Of a stretch of DNA of 58,685 bases, positions 8,631 to 16,677 are shown in pieces (the first letter of the stretch is position 1; every line of letters begins with the position of its first letter). The notes below the pieces were generated by a model. The model saw only the letters and a program-made list of their open reading frames with translations, did not search any database and was not told the DNA's origin. The stretch is from the NCBI RefSeq assembly GCF_001890925.1, contig NZ_MLCB01000033.1, forward strand, positions 1 through 58,685, read 5' to 3'. The DNA is from Planktotalea frisia (GTDB taxonomy: Bacteria; Pseudomonadota; Alphaproteobacteria; Rhodobacterales; Rhodobacteraceae). The translations under genes were made by a program, and so were the position numbers.

Positions 8631-9248
8631 GTGAACGTTCAAAATACTGCAATCCGCAAGGGACGCAAATTCGATCAAGTCTTGGCAGGGGCGCGAGATG
8701 TGTTTCTTGCTGAAGGTTTCAGTGCGAGCAACATGGATCATGTTGCCAAAGCCAGCGGCGTGTCTAAAGCAACGCTTTACAGCTATTTTCCAGATAAGGA
8801 GAGCTTGTTTATCGTTGTGGTGCAAACCGAATGTGCGCGCCAATCGGATGAAGCGATGGAGCATATTGATCAAAGTGCACCGCCAGCTGTCGTTCTAAGC
8901 AACGCAGCGCGTCACTTGCTTGGTTTCATAACCTCTGAGTTTGGGCAGCGCATGTTTCGCATATGCGTCGCGCAGGCGGATCGTTTTCCCGAGCTTGGTT
9001 TGGCTTTTTATCAAAGTGGACCAATGGTCGTGCGCGAAAAGATCGGGGCCTATTTGCAAAGTGCTACAGAAGCTGGGCAGCTTGAGATTACCGACTTTGA
9101 TCTCGCCGCGGATCAATTTGGTGAGCTTTGCAAAGCGGACGTTTTCCCGAAAATTCTTTTCGGTGTTCAGACCGTATTCGAGCAATCCGAGTTAGACCGC
9201 ATCATTGACGGCGCTGTCAGTACGTTTCTTGCAAAATACGGTGCTTGA
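8631..9248 (+). CDS. TetR/AcrR family transcriptional regulator
   Basis: A 205-residue repressor. The N-terminal helix-turn-helix is clear (DHVAKASGVSKATLYSYFPD), and the C-terminal half is the helical ligand and dimer domain of the AcrR/AefR-like group. I chose GTG at 8631 because GGAG lies six bases upstream and the protein then begins just before the DNA-binding domain. A longer frame from a GTG at 8523 adds 36 basic residues with no family match. The gene is divergent from the AEC transporter gene, the usual arrangement for a local repressor. The effector is unknown. Confidence 0.85.
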   Translation: MNVQNTAIRKGRKFDQVLAGARDVFLAEGFSASNMDHVAKASGVSKATLYSYFPDKESLFIVVVQTECARQSDEAMEHIDQSAPPAVVLSNAARHLLGFITSEFGQRMFRICVAQADRFPELGLAFYQSGPMVVREKIGAYLQSATEAGQLEITDFDLAADQFGELCKADVFPKILFGVQTVFEQSELDRIIDGAVSTFLAKYGA

Positions 9249-9263
9249 TCGCCTATGAGCGCT

Positions 9264-9476
9264 CTAAAACGTCGTGAGTGAAGGCGGCATTGGCGCGATT
9301 TCGACACCATGGGGCATCGTTGTGAGCATACGGCCACGACGGGTGTCGCTGAAACCATACCCTAAACGGGCCAAACGGCGTTTAAGTTCATCGCGAGATG
9401 CAACATTACGGAGTTCCGGGCGCACGAGATCTAGAATGCGTGAAATCGTAATCGGGTCTGCTGCGTGATATGTCAT
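9264..9476 (-). CDS. conserved small protein of unknown function
   Basis: A 70-residue protein with no transmembrane segment. It has a predicted helical N-terminal part (ITISRILDLVRPELRNV) and a basic part (LKRRLARLGYGFSDTRRGR). The composition suggests a small cytoplasmic, possibly nucleic-acid-binding, protein, but I recognise no named domain. The ATG at 9476 is preferred over the longer frame (9527) because AAGGAG lies six bases upstream. It converges on the TetR gene, with 15 bases between the two stop codons. Confidence 0.65.
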   Translation of the reverse strand: MTYHAADPITISRILDLVRPELRNVASRDELKRRLARLGYGFSDTRRGRMLTTMPHGVEIAPMPPSLTTF

Positions 9477-9643
9477 TGTCGTCTCCTTGAGTGGTGGTAC
9501 GAACGTCATATTTGATGCACCTTTCACGCTCTCTCAGGACTATGTCCTTTTTGAGTGCGCAATGTGCACCTTTGACGTCGCGGGTAACTCCACTGACAAG
9601 TAGGCCCAACATATGAATATTACATGAAGCGATGCCTGAAATG

Positions 9644-10819
9644 TTACAGGCCGGCATCTGCCTCGATTTGTTTGCGAGATTTGCGCGCACGCTCGGTCGC
9701 AGATTTGAGCTGACCACAAGCTGCCATAATATCCTCGCCGCGCGGTTTGCGGATAGGCGAGGCATAGCCTGCTTTATAGATGATATCAGCAAAGCGATGG
9801 ATACGATTGCCGGACGAGCGTTTGTAGGGTGCACCGGGCCATTCGTTGAAAGGAATCAGGTTAATTTTGGCCGGAATGCCCTCGATCAATTTGACCAACC
9901 GGTGCGCATCTTCTTCGCTATCGTTCACACCCTCCAGCATCACGTATTCAAAAGTAATGCGTTCGGAATTGGAAACACGCGGGTAAGCGCGCAAAGCCTC
10001 GACCAACACTGCGATATTCCAGCGTTTGTTGATCGGCACCAGCTTGTCGCGCACTTCATCTGTCGTTGCGTGAAAACTAATTGCAAGCTGACAGCCGATT
10101 TCCTCAGCTGTGCGCGCGATCTCTGGCACGACGCCTGACGTGGATAAAGTAATGCGACGGCGCGACAATTGGATTCCCTCAGGGTCCATCGCAATCTTCA
10201 TCGCGTCACGCACGTTCTCGAAGTTATAAAGCGGCTCGCCCATCCCCATCAAAACGATGTTGCTCAGCAGACGCGTTTCGTCCTTGGGCGCACCTTGTTC
10301 GGGCCATTCATCCAGATCATCGCGTGCGATCATCACTTGACCGATGATTTCGCCTGCTGTCAGATTGCGGACCAGCTTTTGCGTACCTGTGTGGCAGAAG
10401 GAACAGGTCAGCGTGCACCCAACTTGGGAACTCAAACAAAGCGTGCCGCGACCTTCTTCGGGGATATAGACGACCTCTACCTCATGGCCGCCAGCAATCT
10501 TAACGAGATACTTGCGCGTTCCGTCCTCGGACACTTGACGAGTCACGACTTCGGGGACTTCGATCACGAATTTTTCAGCCAACTCAGCGCGAAACGCTTT
10601 GCTCAGGTTCGTCATCTCGGCAAAGTCGCGCTTGCCCCATTGATAAATCCACTGCCAAATCTGCCCGACACGCATCTTGGCTTGTTTCTCAGGTGTGCCG
10701 CTCTCAATCAACGCGGCGCGCATACCGTCGCGCGTCAGACCGACAAGGTTGGTCGGACCCTCAGGCACTTTGCGCGGGATCGTCATTACGTCTTGCGTGA
10801 TCGGAGCTGTGGCCGTCAT
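9644..10819 (-). CDS. rlmN: 23S rRNA (adenine-2503-C2)-methyltransferase RlmN
   Basis: A 391-residue radical-SAM enzyme that methylates C2 of A2503 in 23S rRNA, and A37 of some tRNAs in E. coli. The iron-sulfur motif CxxxCxxC is seen as C135, C139 and C142 ([12 protein letters not shown]), and the methyl-carrying Cys near the C-terminus is in MAACGQLKS. The length is normal for alphaproteobacteria. A hairpin terminator and 110 bases separate it from the IalB gene upstream on the same strand, so it is probably expressed from its own promoter. Confidence 0.95.
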   Translation of the reverse strand: MTATAPITQDVMTIPRKVPEGPTNLVGLTRDGMRAALIESGTPEKQAKMRVGQIWQWIYQWGKRDFAEMTNLSKAFRAELAEKFVIEVPEVVTRQVSEDGTRKYLVKIAGGHEVEVVYIPEEGRGTLCLSSQVGCTLTCSFCHTGTQKLVRNLTAGEIIGQVMIARDDLDEWPEQGAPKDETRLLSNIVLMGMGEPLYNFENVRDAMKIAMDPEGIQLSRRRITLSTSGVVPEIARTAEEIGCQLAISFHATTDEVRDKLVPINKRWNIAVLVEALRAYPRVSNSERITFEYVMLEGVNDSEEDAHRLVKLIEGIPAKINLIPFNEWPGAPYKRSSGNRIHRFADIIYKAGYASPIRKPRGEDIMAACGQLKSATERARKSRKQIEADAGL

Positions 10820-10878
10820 TGGAACATCACCTTTAATGAGTTGCGCGGGCTATACACCGGATTCGCCTTAAAATGAAA

Positions 10879-10905
10879 GACGCCGCACCAATTTGGTACG
10901 GCGTC
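10879..10905 (-). terminator. intrinsic terminator after the IalB-type gene
   Basis: An inverted repeat (GACGCCG-ACC paired with GGT-CGGCGTC, one mismatch, 5-base loop) lies 24 bases after the stop of the IalB gene. On the minus strand it is followed by a T-rich tract (TTTCATTTT), as expected for a terminator of leftward transcription. Confidence 0.75.
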
Positions 10906-10929
10906 ATTTAATCACATTGGTAAGTTGGT

Positions 10930-11457
10930 TTACTTACAGCGCTTCTCGGACTCTTCAACAGATGCTGTAAAGCCAAGCAGAGAAAACGTATCTTTCGTCT
11001 CCGTACCACGGCCAGAGCGCGCAGTCATGATTGCACTGCTGCCACGCTTCATCGCTGTAATGATCTTTGCGTCATCAGCGGGCGTCGCAGGCCATGCCCA
11101 TTCGCCATCAGTGAACAGTTCAAACTGCGTACCGCTGATATTCATATTCACCGTCGAGCCGCTCGCGAAAGGATAGCCACCCGTGAATGTCACCTGACCT
11201 GTCACACCGGAACCGGGGCGATTGAAGACAAATAGTAAAATATCGCCGCGACGGGCAGCAACAACGCGGCCGTCACGTGTATTGACTGTCTCTTTGGGAG
11301 AGGAAACGCTCCAGCATTCCTTGGGATTGCTTTCAACGAAAACGCTCCAATCGGTATTTGCGCCAACGCGGTTCGTGCTCTGTGCCTGAGCAAATGCGCC
11401 TGTCGCTGCAACAACAAACGCTGCCGCCAAACTTGTGCGCGTGATCCATGAATTCAT
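10930..11457 (-). CDS. invasion-associated locus B (IalB) family secreted protein
   Basis: A 175-residue exported protein. From the ATG at 11457 it has a classical signal peptide (basic start, hydrophobic core LAAAFVVAATGAFA, cleavage near AFAQAQS). The mature part has the family pattern DWSVFV...CWSVSSP...RRGDILLF and a late Cys, a possible disulfide with the earlier one. IalB of Bartonella promotes entry into erythrocytes, but homologues are widespread in free-living Rhodobacteraceae, where the role is unknown. GGAGG lies nine bases upstream of this start; the longer frame (11508) adds 17 residues before the signal peptide and is unlikely. Confidence 0.85.
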   Translation of the reverse strand: MNSWITRTSLAAAFVVAATGAFAQAQSTNRVGANTDWSVFVESNPKECWSVSSPKETVNTRDGRVVAARRGDILLFVFNRPGSGVTGQVTFTGGYPFASGSTVNMNISGTQFELFTDGEWAWPATPADDAKIITAMKRGSSAIMTARSGRGTETKDTFSLLGFTASVEESEKRCK

Positions 11458-11632
11458 CTTGTCCAGCCTCCAGCTGTCCTTAACCTCAATCGCGACCCTC
11501 ATGCGCATTGCCTGTTCTCGGCTCGCGTCGCAAAGGGCATTTTTCTTCTCGACAAAAGCACATTAGCCTGAAATCCACCACAGGTGAATGCCTCCTTGGC
11601 ATTTTTTCGCCGTTCAAATTCTGGAGATTGTC

Positions 11633-12631
11633 ATGAGCACACCTGTCCCCCTAGCAGAAATCTGGCGTGGTGAATTTCTAGAGAGCGTGCATCTGGGCCA
11701 TGCGGTCATCTGCAATGGTGCTGGCGAGATTGTGGATGCTTGGGGCAACCCCGACGAAATCGTGCTGCCGCGGTCGTCTTCCAAAATGTTGCAAGGGATC
11801 CCTTTGATCACTTCTGGCGCTGCGGATGCGGCGGGTCTTGGCACCGAACACCTTGCGCTTGCATGTGCATCCCATCAAGGGGCTGCGATCCATACCGACC
11901 GTGTGTCGCGGTGGTTAGATGATTTGGGATTTAGTGATGATGACATGCGTTGCGGACCACAAATGCCTGACGATGTGCCTGCGAAGACCGATTTGATCAA
12001 AACGGACGCCAGCCCTTGTCAAATTCACAACAACTGTTCTGGCAAACATGCGGGCTTTCTGACGCTGACCAAGCATCTCAAGGCAGGGCCTGAATACATC
12101 GACCCTTTGCATCCCGTGCAAAAAGCCTGCCTTGACGCGTTTGAGGAAGTCACTCAACTCATATCCCCCGGTTTCGGGATCGATGGATGCTCTGCACCGA
12201 ACTTCGCAAGTTCCTTGCATGGTATAGCACGCGCGATGGGCTTCTTTTCCTCTGCGCATACGCGCTCTGACAGGGTAAGTACTGCTGCTGCGCGCCTGAC
12301 TGAAGCGATGGCACTGCATCCTGAACTCGTCGCGGGTGAAACACGCGCTTGCACGGAATTGATGCGCGCAATGGGGGGACGCACAGCGATCAAAACTGGC
12401 GCAGAGGCGTTCTATGTGGCGATCTTGCCAGAGCAACAACTCGGCATAGCACTCAAAATTGCAGATGGAACAACGCGAGGTGCGGAATGCGCGATTGCAG
12501 CGCTTTTGGTGCGTGTAGGCGTGCTTGATGCGAACCACCCCGCAACCCTGAAACGTATGAACGCCCCGATCACCAATTGGCGCGGGACGCTCACAGGATA
12601 CATCAGGCCAGCGGCCAGTCTTTTGGCTTAA
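11633..12631 (+). CDS. L-asparaginase, type II Rhizobium-like (AnsA family)
   Basis: A 332-residue enzyme of the asparaginase II family (PF06089 type, related to the Rhizobium etli thermolabile enzymes). It hydrolyses asparagine to aspartate and ammonia. The Ser/Lys pair characteristic of this class is seen in PRSSSKMLQ, and further family motifs are LACASHQG and CSGKHAGFL. ATG at 11633 is used because GGAG stands six bases upstream; the frame opened at 11588 adds 15 unrelated residues. There is no signal peptide, so it is cytoplasmic. Its stop overlaps the stop of the convergent thioredoxin gene. Confidence 0.9.
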   Translation: MSTPVPLAEIWRGEFLESVHLGHAVICNGAGEIVDAWGNPDEIVLPRSSSKMLQGIPLITSGAADAAGLGTEHLALACASHQGAAIHTDRVSRWLDDLGFSDDDMRCGPQMPDDVPAKTDLIKTDASPCQIHNNCSGKHAGFLTLTKHLKAGPEYIDPLHPVQKACLDAFEEVTQLISPGFGIDGCSAPNFASSLHGIARAMGFFSSAHTRSDRVSTAAARLTEAMALHPELVAGETRACTELMRAMGGRTAIKTGAEAFYVAILPEQQLGIALKIADGTTRGAECAIAALLVRVGVLDANHPATLKRMNAPITNWRGTLTGYIRPAASLLA

Positions 12632-13040
12632 GCGGTCGCGGCATTCAGAGCAGCATCCACCAATTTCTTGATGTTACGCTTTGAGGTGTCCGCGACAATG
12701 CGACCAATCTCTTGCTTTCCTTTGAAGGCTACCAAAGTAGAGCGACGTGGGATCTTCAAGCGGTCTGCCATGACGGAATTGCCATATGTGTCCCAGTCCA
12801 CATCGATGAACACGATGTTCTCTGCGTAAGCGGCGTTCTCTTCCTTGAGGCTTTTCAAAACACGGCCCTGCGCGCGGCACGTGCCACACCAGCTCGCCTT
12901 GAAATCGAGAAAAACAGTGTCGCCAGCTGCTTGGTGCTGTTCAGCAATCCAGGCACATAGTTTACGTTCTTGGCCAAGGCGGGGGCAGCAGGTAAAATCA
13001 GCGTCGCTGCGCCAGACAAGATCAAAGTTCTACGGTTCAT
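12628..13040 (-). pseudogene. periplasmic thioredoxin, frameshifted
   Basis: The signal peptide and the thioredoxin domain lie in different frames. From the ATG at 13040, 23 residues form a good signal peptide (MNRRTLILSG... to PALA), followed by NVNYVPG. The frame then runs into unrelated sequence and a stop at 12855. The thioredoxin domain, starting IAEQHQAAGDTVFLDFKASW with the active site CGTC and continuing to the stop at 12628, is open in the next frame but has no start codon of its own. Restoring one base near 12949-12952 would join the two parts into a normal protein of about 137 residues. It lies 24 bases after the CcdA-like gene, its usual partner. It may be a true mutation or a sequencing error. 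Confidence 0.8.
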
Positions 13041-13064
13041 TTTAAACTCCTTGATAGGTTCAAA

Positions 13065-13778
13065 TTACAAAGCAACGGATAGGTCTTGTAGCCAGATCGG
13101 CATGATATCGAGCAACCAGCTCTCAATCACATAATGCCACTTAAAGAAAAGCATAAGACCGACGGCGATAAAGATCGCGCCCAATAGCGGACGTGCAGCG
13201 ATCGCGAAACGGCGCATCGCAGCTTGGCGTTTTTGCAATGCAGATCGTGCTCCGTAGCCGAGGACGAGAATGATCGTCGAGATACCAAGTGCGAAGAACA
13301 CCATGATAGACGTCGCGCGCAGCAGGCTTTCGCCTTGGCTTGCTAGTGAAATAGCGCCACCGAGCGTTGGTCCCACACAAGGGCTCCAAACTGCGCCCAG
13401 CAACATGCCACCAACGAACTGTCCTGTGAGCGATCCACGGTCCACATCATCAAGCCCACTATCGGCGCGCGCAGCAAAACCAGCGGTGGCGGTCGAGAAG
13501 ACTGCAGAGGCTTGCGGCACCAGCATCACAATCCCAAAGAGGATCATCAAAACTGCACCCGCTTGCGCAATATCATCGGTGGTAAGGCCAACCGCGCGAC
13601 CAAAGGCTGTGACGGACACGCCGAGCACGACGAATGACAGGCTCATCCCAGCTGCCAATGCGACAGGCCCCAAGCGACTCGCCTGAAGGGCCGTTGCCAA
13701 AACGATTGGCAAGACCGGCAAAACGCAAGGATTAATCAGCGTCAGCAGTCCTGCGCCATATGCAAAGATAAGTTCCAT
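13065..13778 (-). CDS. CcdA/DsbD-type transmembrane thiol reductase
   Basis: A 237-residue membrane protein of the CcdA/DsbD transmembrane family, with six or seven hydrophobic helices. The conserved Cys pair sits in NPCVLPVLPIV at the N-terminal end and SPCVGPTLGG in the middle; these residues pass electrons from cytoplasmic thioredoxin to the periplasm. The partner is the thioredoxin-like gene directly downstream, which is frameshifted here, so the electron chain may be broken or use another acceptor. Typical roles are cytochrome c maturation or repair of oxidised periplasmic proteins. Confidence 0.88.
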   Translation of the reverse strand: MELIFAYGAGLLTLINPCVLPVLPIVLATALQASRLGPVALAAGMSLSFVVLGVSVTAFGRAVGLTTDDIAQAGAVLMILFGIVMLVPQASAVFSTATAGFAARADSGLDDVDRGSLTGQFVGGMLLGAVWSPCVGPTLGGAISLASQGESLLRATSIMVFFALGISTIILVLGYGARSALQKRQAAMRRFAIAARPLLGAIFIAVGLMLFFKWHYVIESWLLDIMPIWLQDLSVAL

Positions 13779-13815
13779 ATGAATGCACTACGGCGAAACC
13801 ACTCAAGGTGTCACT

Positions 13816-14691
13816 TCAACTATCCGTGGGTTTTTGTTTCGATAGCTGCACGAGCAAGATGCCAACCGTGATGATCACAACACCGACCACATCCATGAGC
13901 CCGAGTTTTTCCCCTAGAAGAAGCGCCGCAATCGACACGCCAAAGAAAGGGTTGAGAAAGTGGAACGTTGAGGCACGCACGGCGCCGATCCGTTCAACCA
14001 GACTGAACCAAATGAAGGTTGCGACAAGGCCGGGGATCAAAGTGGTGTAGACAAAAGCAGTCGCGAGTTTGATCGACGGATTTAGGAAGAGCGTCTCGGT
14101 AAAGATTGACACGACACCAAGGATCGCTGAGCCGACCAGCATTTGCAAACCAACGATCATCAACAAATTGCCACCCGATGAGGCACCTCGCATCGCCAAC
14201 GTCGCAACGGTCAATCCAAGCGCGCCAATCACGCAAATCGCCATTCCAAACGCATCAGCATTGCCATCAAACCGCGCACCCATGATCAGGACAACACCTG
14301 CGATACCCAACACAAGACCGATGATCCCTTGGAGCGGCAAACGGTCCTTCAAGAACAGCCAGCCAGCCCCCGCCACCATCAGCGGCATCGTCGAGGCGAT
14401 GATAGATGCAAGCGACGCTTCGATGGTTTGCATCGCTACAAAATTCAAACCGAGATACAGCGCGTTCTGGCACAGGCCAAACACAAACACCGCGCGCCAT
14501 TGCCCAGAAGTGAGCTTCCAATGTTGCCCCAGCGCCTTGGCAATCGCGATGCCGATCACACCAGACAAAAAGAACCGCAAGCTAAGCGACGCGAGCGGTG
14601 GCGCGTCTTGGACAATGATGCGCGCGGACGTGAATGCACTCGACCACATAAACGCAAAGGCGAGGCCCATCAAAAGTGCGCGCAGATCCAT
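13816..14691 (-). CDS. DMT superfamily transporter (EamA type)
   Basis: A 291-residue membrane protein with ten predicted helices forming two EamA repeats, the layout of the drug/metabolite transporter superfamily. Family members export amino acids, nucleosides or small drugs; the substrate cannot be inferred. It follows the HU gene on the same strand but is separated from it by an intrinsic terminator (14711-14740). Its stop lies 37 bases before the CcdA-like gene start, so those two may share a transcript. Confidence 0.85.
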   Translation of the reverse strand: MDLRALLMGLAFAFMWSSAFTSARIIVQDAPPLASLSLRFFLSGVIGIAIAKALGQHWKLTSGQWRAVFVFGLCQNALYLGLNFVAMQTIEASLASIIASTMPLMVAGAGWLFLKDRLPLQGIIGLVLGIAGVVLIMGARFDGNADAFGMAICVIGALGLTVATLAMRGASSGGNLLMIVGLQMLVGSAILGVVSIFTETLFLNPSIKLATAFVYTTLIPGLVATFIWFSLVERIGAVRASTFHFLNPFFGVSIAALLLGEKLGLMDVVGVVIITVGILLVQLSKQKPTDS

Positions 14692-14710
14692 CTTGGTGCT
14701 CCTAAACGTA

Positions 14711-14740
14711 AAAAGGGCCGCTCAACCTGAGCGACCCTTT
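14711..14740 (-). terminator. intrinsic terminator after HU gene
   Basis: A stem of GGG(x)CGCTC with GAGCG(x)CCC around the loop AACCT. On the minus strand it is followed by TTTTTACG. It lies about 25 bases downstream of the HU stop codon and would insulate the highly expressed HU gene from the DMT transporter. Confidence 0.85.
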
Positions 14741-14765
14741 CCGTAATTTTGTTGTGAAAGCAAGA

Positions 14766-15053
14766 TCAGCCGTTAACGCTGTCTTTGAGGGCTTTCGCGA
14801 TTGTCATTTTAACAACCTTGTCCGCTTCTTTCTTGATCTGCTCACCCGTTGCTGGGTTGCGAACCATACGCTCAGGACGCTCACGGCAATAAATTTTGCC
14901 AACGCCTGGAAGCGTCACAGCACCACCGCCGGAAACTTCGCGAGTGATCAGAGCGCAAACAGCGTCAAGCGCAACGCCGCCCGCTTTTTTGTCTACGCCC
15001 ATTTCGTCAGCCAGCGCAGCGACCAGTTGAGTTTTTGTCATTGGTTTTGCCAT
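14766..15053 (-). CDS. hup: HU family DNA-binding protein
   Basis: A 95-residue histone-like protein that bends DNA and organises the nucleoid. The body matches HU: MTKTQLVAALADEMG at the N-terminus, the beta-arm region VTLPGVGKIYCRERPERMVRNP and the closing helix. The arm is the diverged form with a Cys and two Arg-Pro/Arg-Asn stretches common in Rhodobacteraceae. The ATG at 15053 has a GGGAG nine bases upstream; the ATG two codons earlier (15059) is too close to it. The gene is monocistronic, ended by the terminator at 14711-14740. Confidence 0.93.
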   Translation of the reverse strand: MAKPMTKTQLVAALADEMGVDKKAGGVALDAVCALITREVSGGGAVTLPGVGKIYCRERPERMVRNPATGEQIKKEADKVVKMTIAKALKDSVNG

Positions 15054-15185
15054 GTTCATGGTCTCCCTTTACTGCCCGTATATTGGGCCCCTACTGACGC
15101 ATGTAACGTTATCTTGATACTTAGCACAACGCATAGAGATGTAAAAAAGTGCGAAAAACAGGTATTTTGGCTGGTTTCCGCTAGG

Positions 15186-16658
15186 TCAAAGGAAGGCAGT
15201 TTCGTGAAATGAGCGTAATTTTCGACTATGAATGCGTTCCAGCGGCATTTTGCTAAGCGTTTCCATCGCGCGAATCCCGATCATCAAATGCCGCGCGACC
15301 TGTGTCGTATAGAAATCTGACGCCATTCCCGGCAGCTTCAATTCGCCATGAAGGGGCTTGTCCGAGACACATAAAAGCGTGCCGTAAGGGACGCGGAAAC
15401 GAAAGCCATTGGCGGCGATTGTCGCGCTTTCCATATCAAGTGCAACGGCACGGGATTGGGACAGACGTTGCACTGGCCCGTCTTGATCGCGCAACTCCCA
15501 GTTGCGATTGTCCACTGACGCCACTGTGCCTGTTCGCATGATGCGCTTCAGGTCATAGCCCTCTAGCTTGGTCACTTCGGCAACTGCCTTTTCCAATGCG
15601 ATCTGAATTTCCGCGAGCGCGGGAACAGGCACCCAGACCGGAAGATCATCATCAAGCACTTTGTCTTCTCGCAAGTAAGCATGGGCGAGGACAAAATCAC
15701 CCAAGCTTTGCGAATTGCGCAGGCCCGCGCAGTGTCCAACCATTAACCATGCATGCGGACGCAAGACCGCGACGTGGTCTGTCGCAGTCTTTGCATTCGA
15801 CGGGCCAACCCCGATATTCACCAATGTGATCCCGCTGCCATCTGCTTTTTTCAAGTGATAGGTAGGCATTTGCGGCATCTTCATAACGGGCTCGATCACA
15901 TCGTCTGGCGAAGTGATCACAACATTGCCTGTGCTGACAAAGCTGGTGTAGCCGCTTTTCGGATCAGCTAATTGCATTCGCGCATAGGCTTCGAACTCGG
16001 ACACATAGAACTGGTAGTTGGTAAACAACACGTGGTTCTGGAAATGCTCAGGCTCGGTCGCGGTGTAATGCGCCAGCCTTGCAAGCGAATAATCCACGCG
16101 CTGCGCGGTGAACGGCGCGAGAGGTTCTGTTCCATCCTCTGGCAATTCATAAGTGCCATTCACGATATCATCGTTTGTCGTGCTCAAGTCTGGCACATCA
16201 AACACATCGCGCAGCGTAAATTCAGCTGCACCGTCTTGCGGCACAGATATGCCCGCATCATTGGCGACAGCAAAATGGACTGGGATGGGCGTGTCAGAGA
16301 CACTGATCCCAACCGCGACATCGTGGTTTTCGATCAAAAGCGCGATTTGCTGTTCCAGATATTTGCGAAACAAATCAGGCCGCGTGATCGTCGCCGCGTG
16401 CATGCCCGGCGATGACACGTGACCAAAACTGAGGCGGCTATCGATTTTAGCAAAGCTGGTCGTGGTGATCCGGATCTCAGGATAAAACGCGCGGTAACGA
16501 TGGCCGGGATGACCACTTTGCATCGCTTCGGTGAACTTTTCGCACAGAAAAGTCGTCGCTTGTTCATATAGCTTAACCAGCTGGTCCACTGCCGCCTTGG
16601 GGTCGCGGTAGGCTTCTGGATGGGCGGCGTTGGGTGTGACTACAGATTTATCGTTCAT
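15186..16658 (-). CDS. amn: AMP nucleosidase
   Basis: A 490-residue enzyme that cleaves AMP to adenine and ribose 5-phosphate. Its length is that of the E. coli Amn protein. The N-terminal regulatory domain covers about residues 1-180. The C-terminal phosphorylase-like domain carries VNIGVGPSNAKTATDHVAVL, VGHCAGLRNSQ and DMESATIAANGFRF. ATG at 16658 has GAGG seven bases upstream and lies 20 bases after the ade stop; the longer frame (16688) would overlap ade. With adenine deaminase upstream it forms a two-gene unit that takes AMP to adenine and on to hypoxanthine, lowering the adenylate pool or salvaging purines. Confidence 0.93.
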   Translation of the reverse strand: MNDKSVVTPNAAHPEAYRDPKAAVDQLVKLYEQATTFLCEKFTEAMQSGHPGHRYRAFYPEIRITTTSFAKIDSRLSFGHVSSPGMHAATITRPDLFRKYLEQQIALLIENHDVAVGISVSDTPIPVHFAVANDAGISVPQDGAAEFTLRDVFDVPDLSTTNDDIVNGTYELPEDGTEPLAPFTAQRVDYSLARLAHYTATEPEHFQNHVLFTNYQFYVSEFEAYARMQLADPKSGYTSFVSTGNVVITSPDDVIEPVMKMPQMPTYHLKKADGSGITLVNIGVGPSNAKTATDHVAVLRPHAWLMVGHCAGLRNSQSLGDFVLAHAYLREDKVLDDDLPVWVPVPALAEIQIALEKAVAEVTKLEGYDLKRIMRTGTVASVDNRNWELRDQDGPVQRLSQSRAVALDMESATIAANGFRFRVPYGTLLCVSDKPLHGELKLPGMASDFYTTQVARHLMIGIRAMETLSKMPLERIHSRKLRSFHETAFL

Positions 16659-16677
16659 AAATATCCTCAATACGCCC

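Noticed and set aside
12855-13040. Programmed frameshift to make the thioredoxin
   Set aside because: No slippery heptamer or stimulatory structure is evident at the junction, and relatives as I know them use a single frame. A base deletion or a sequencing error is simpler.
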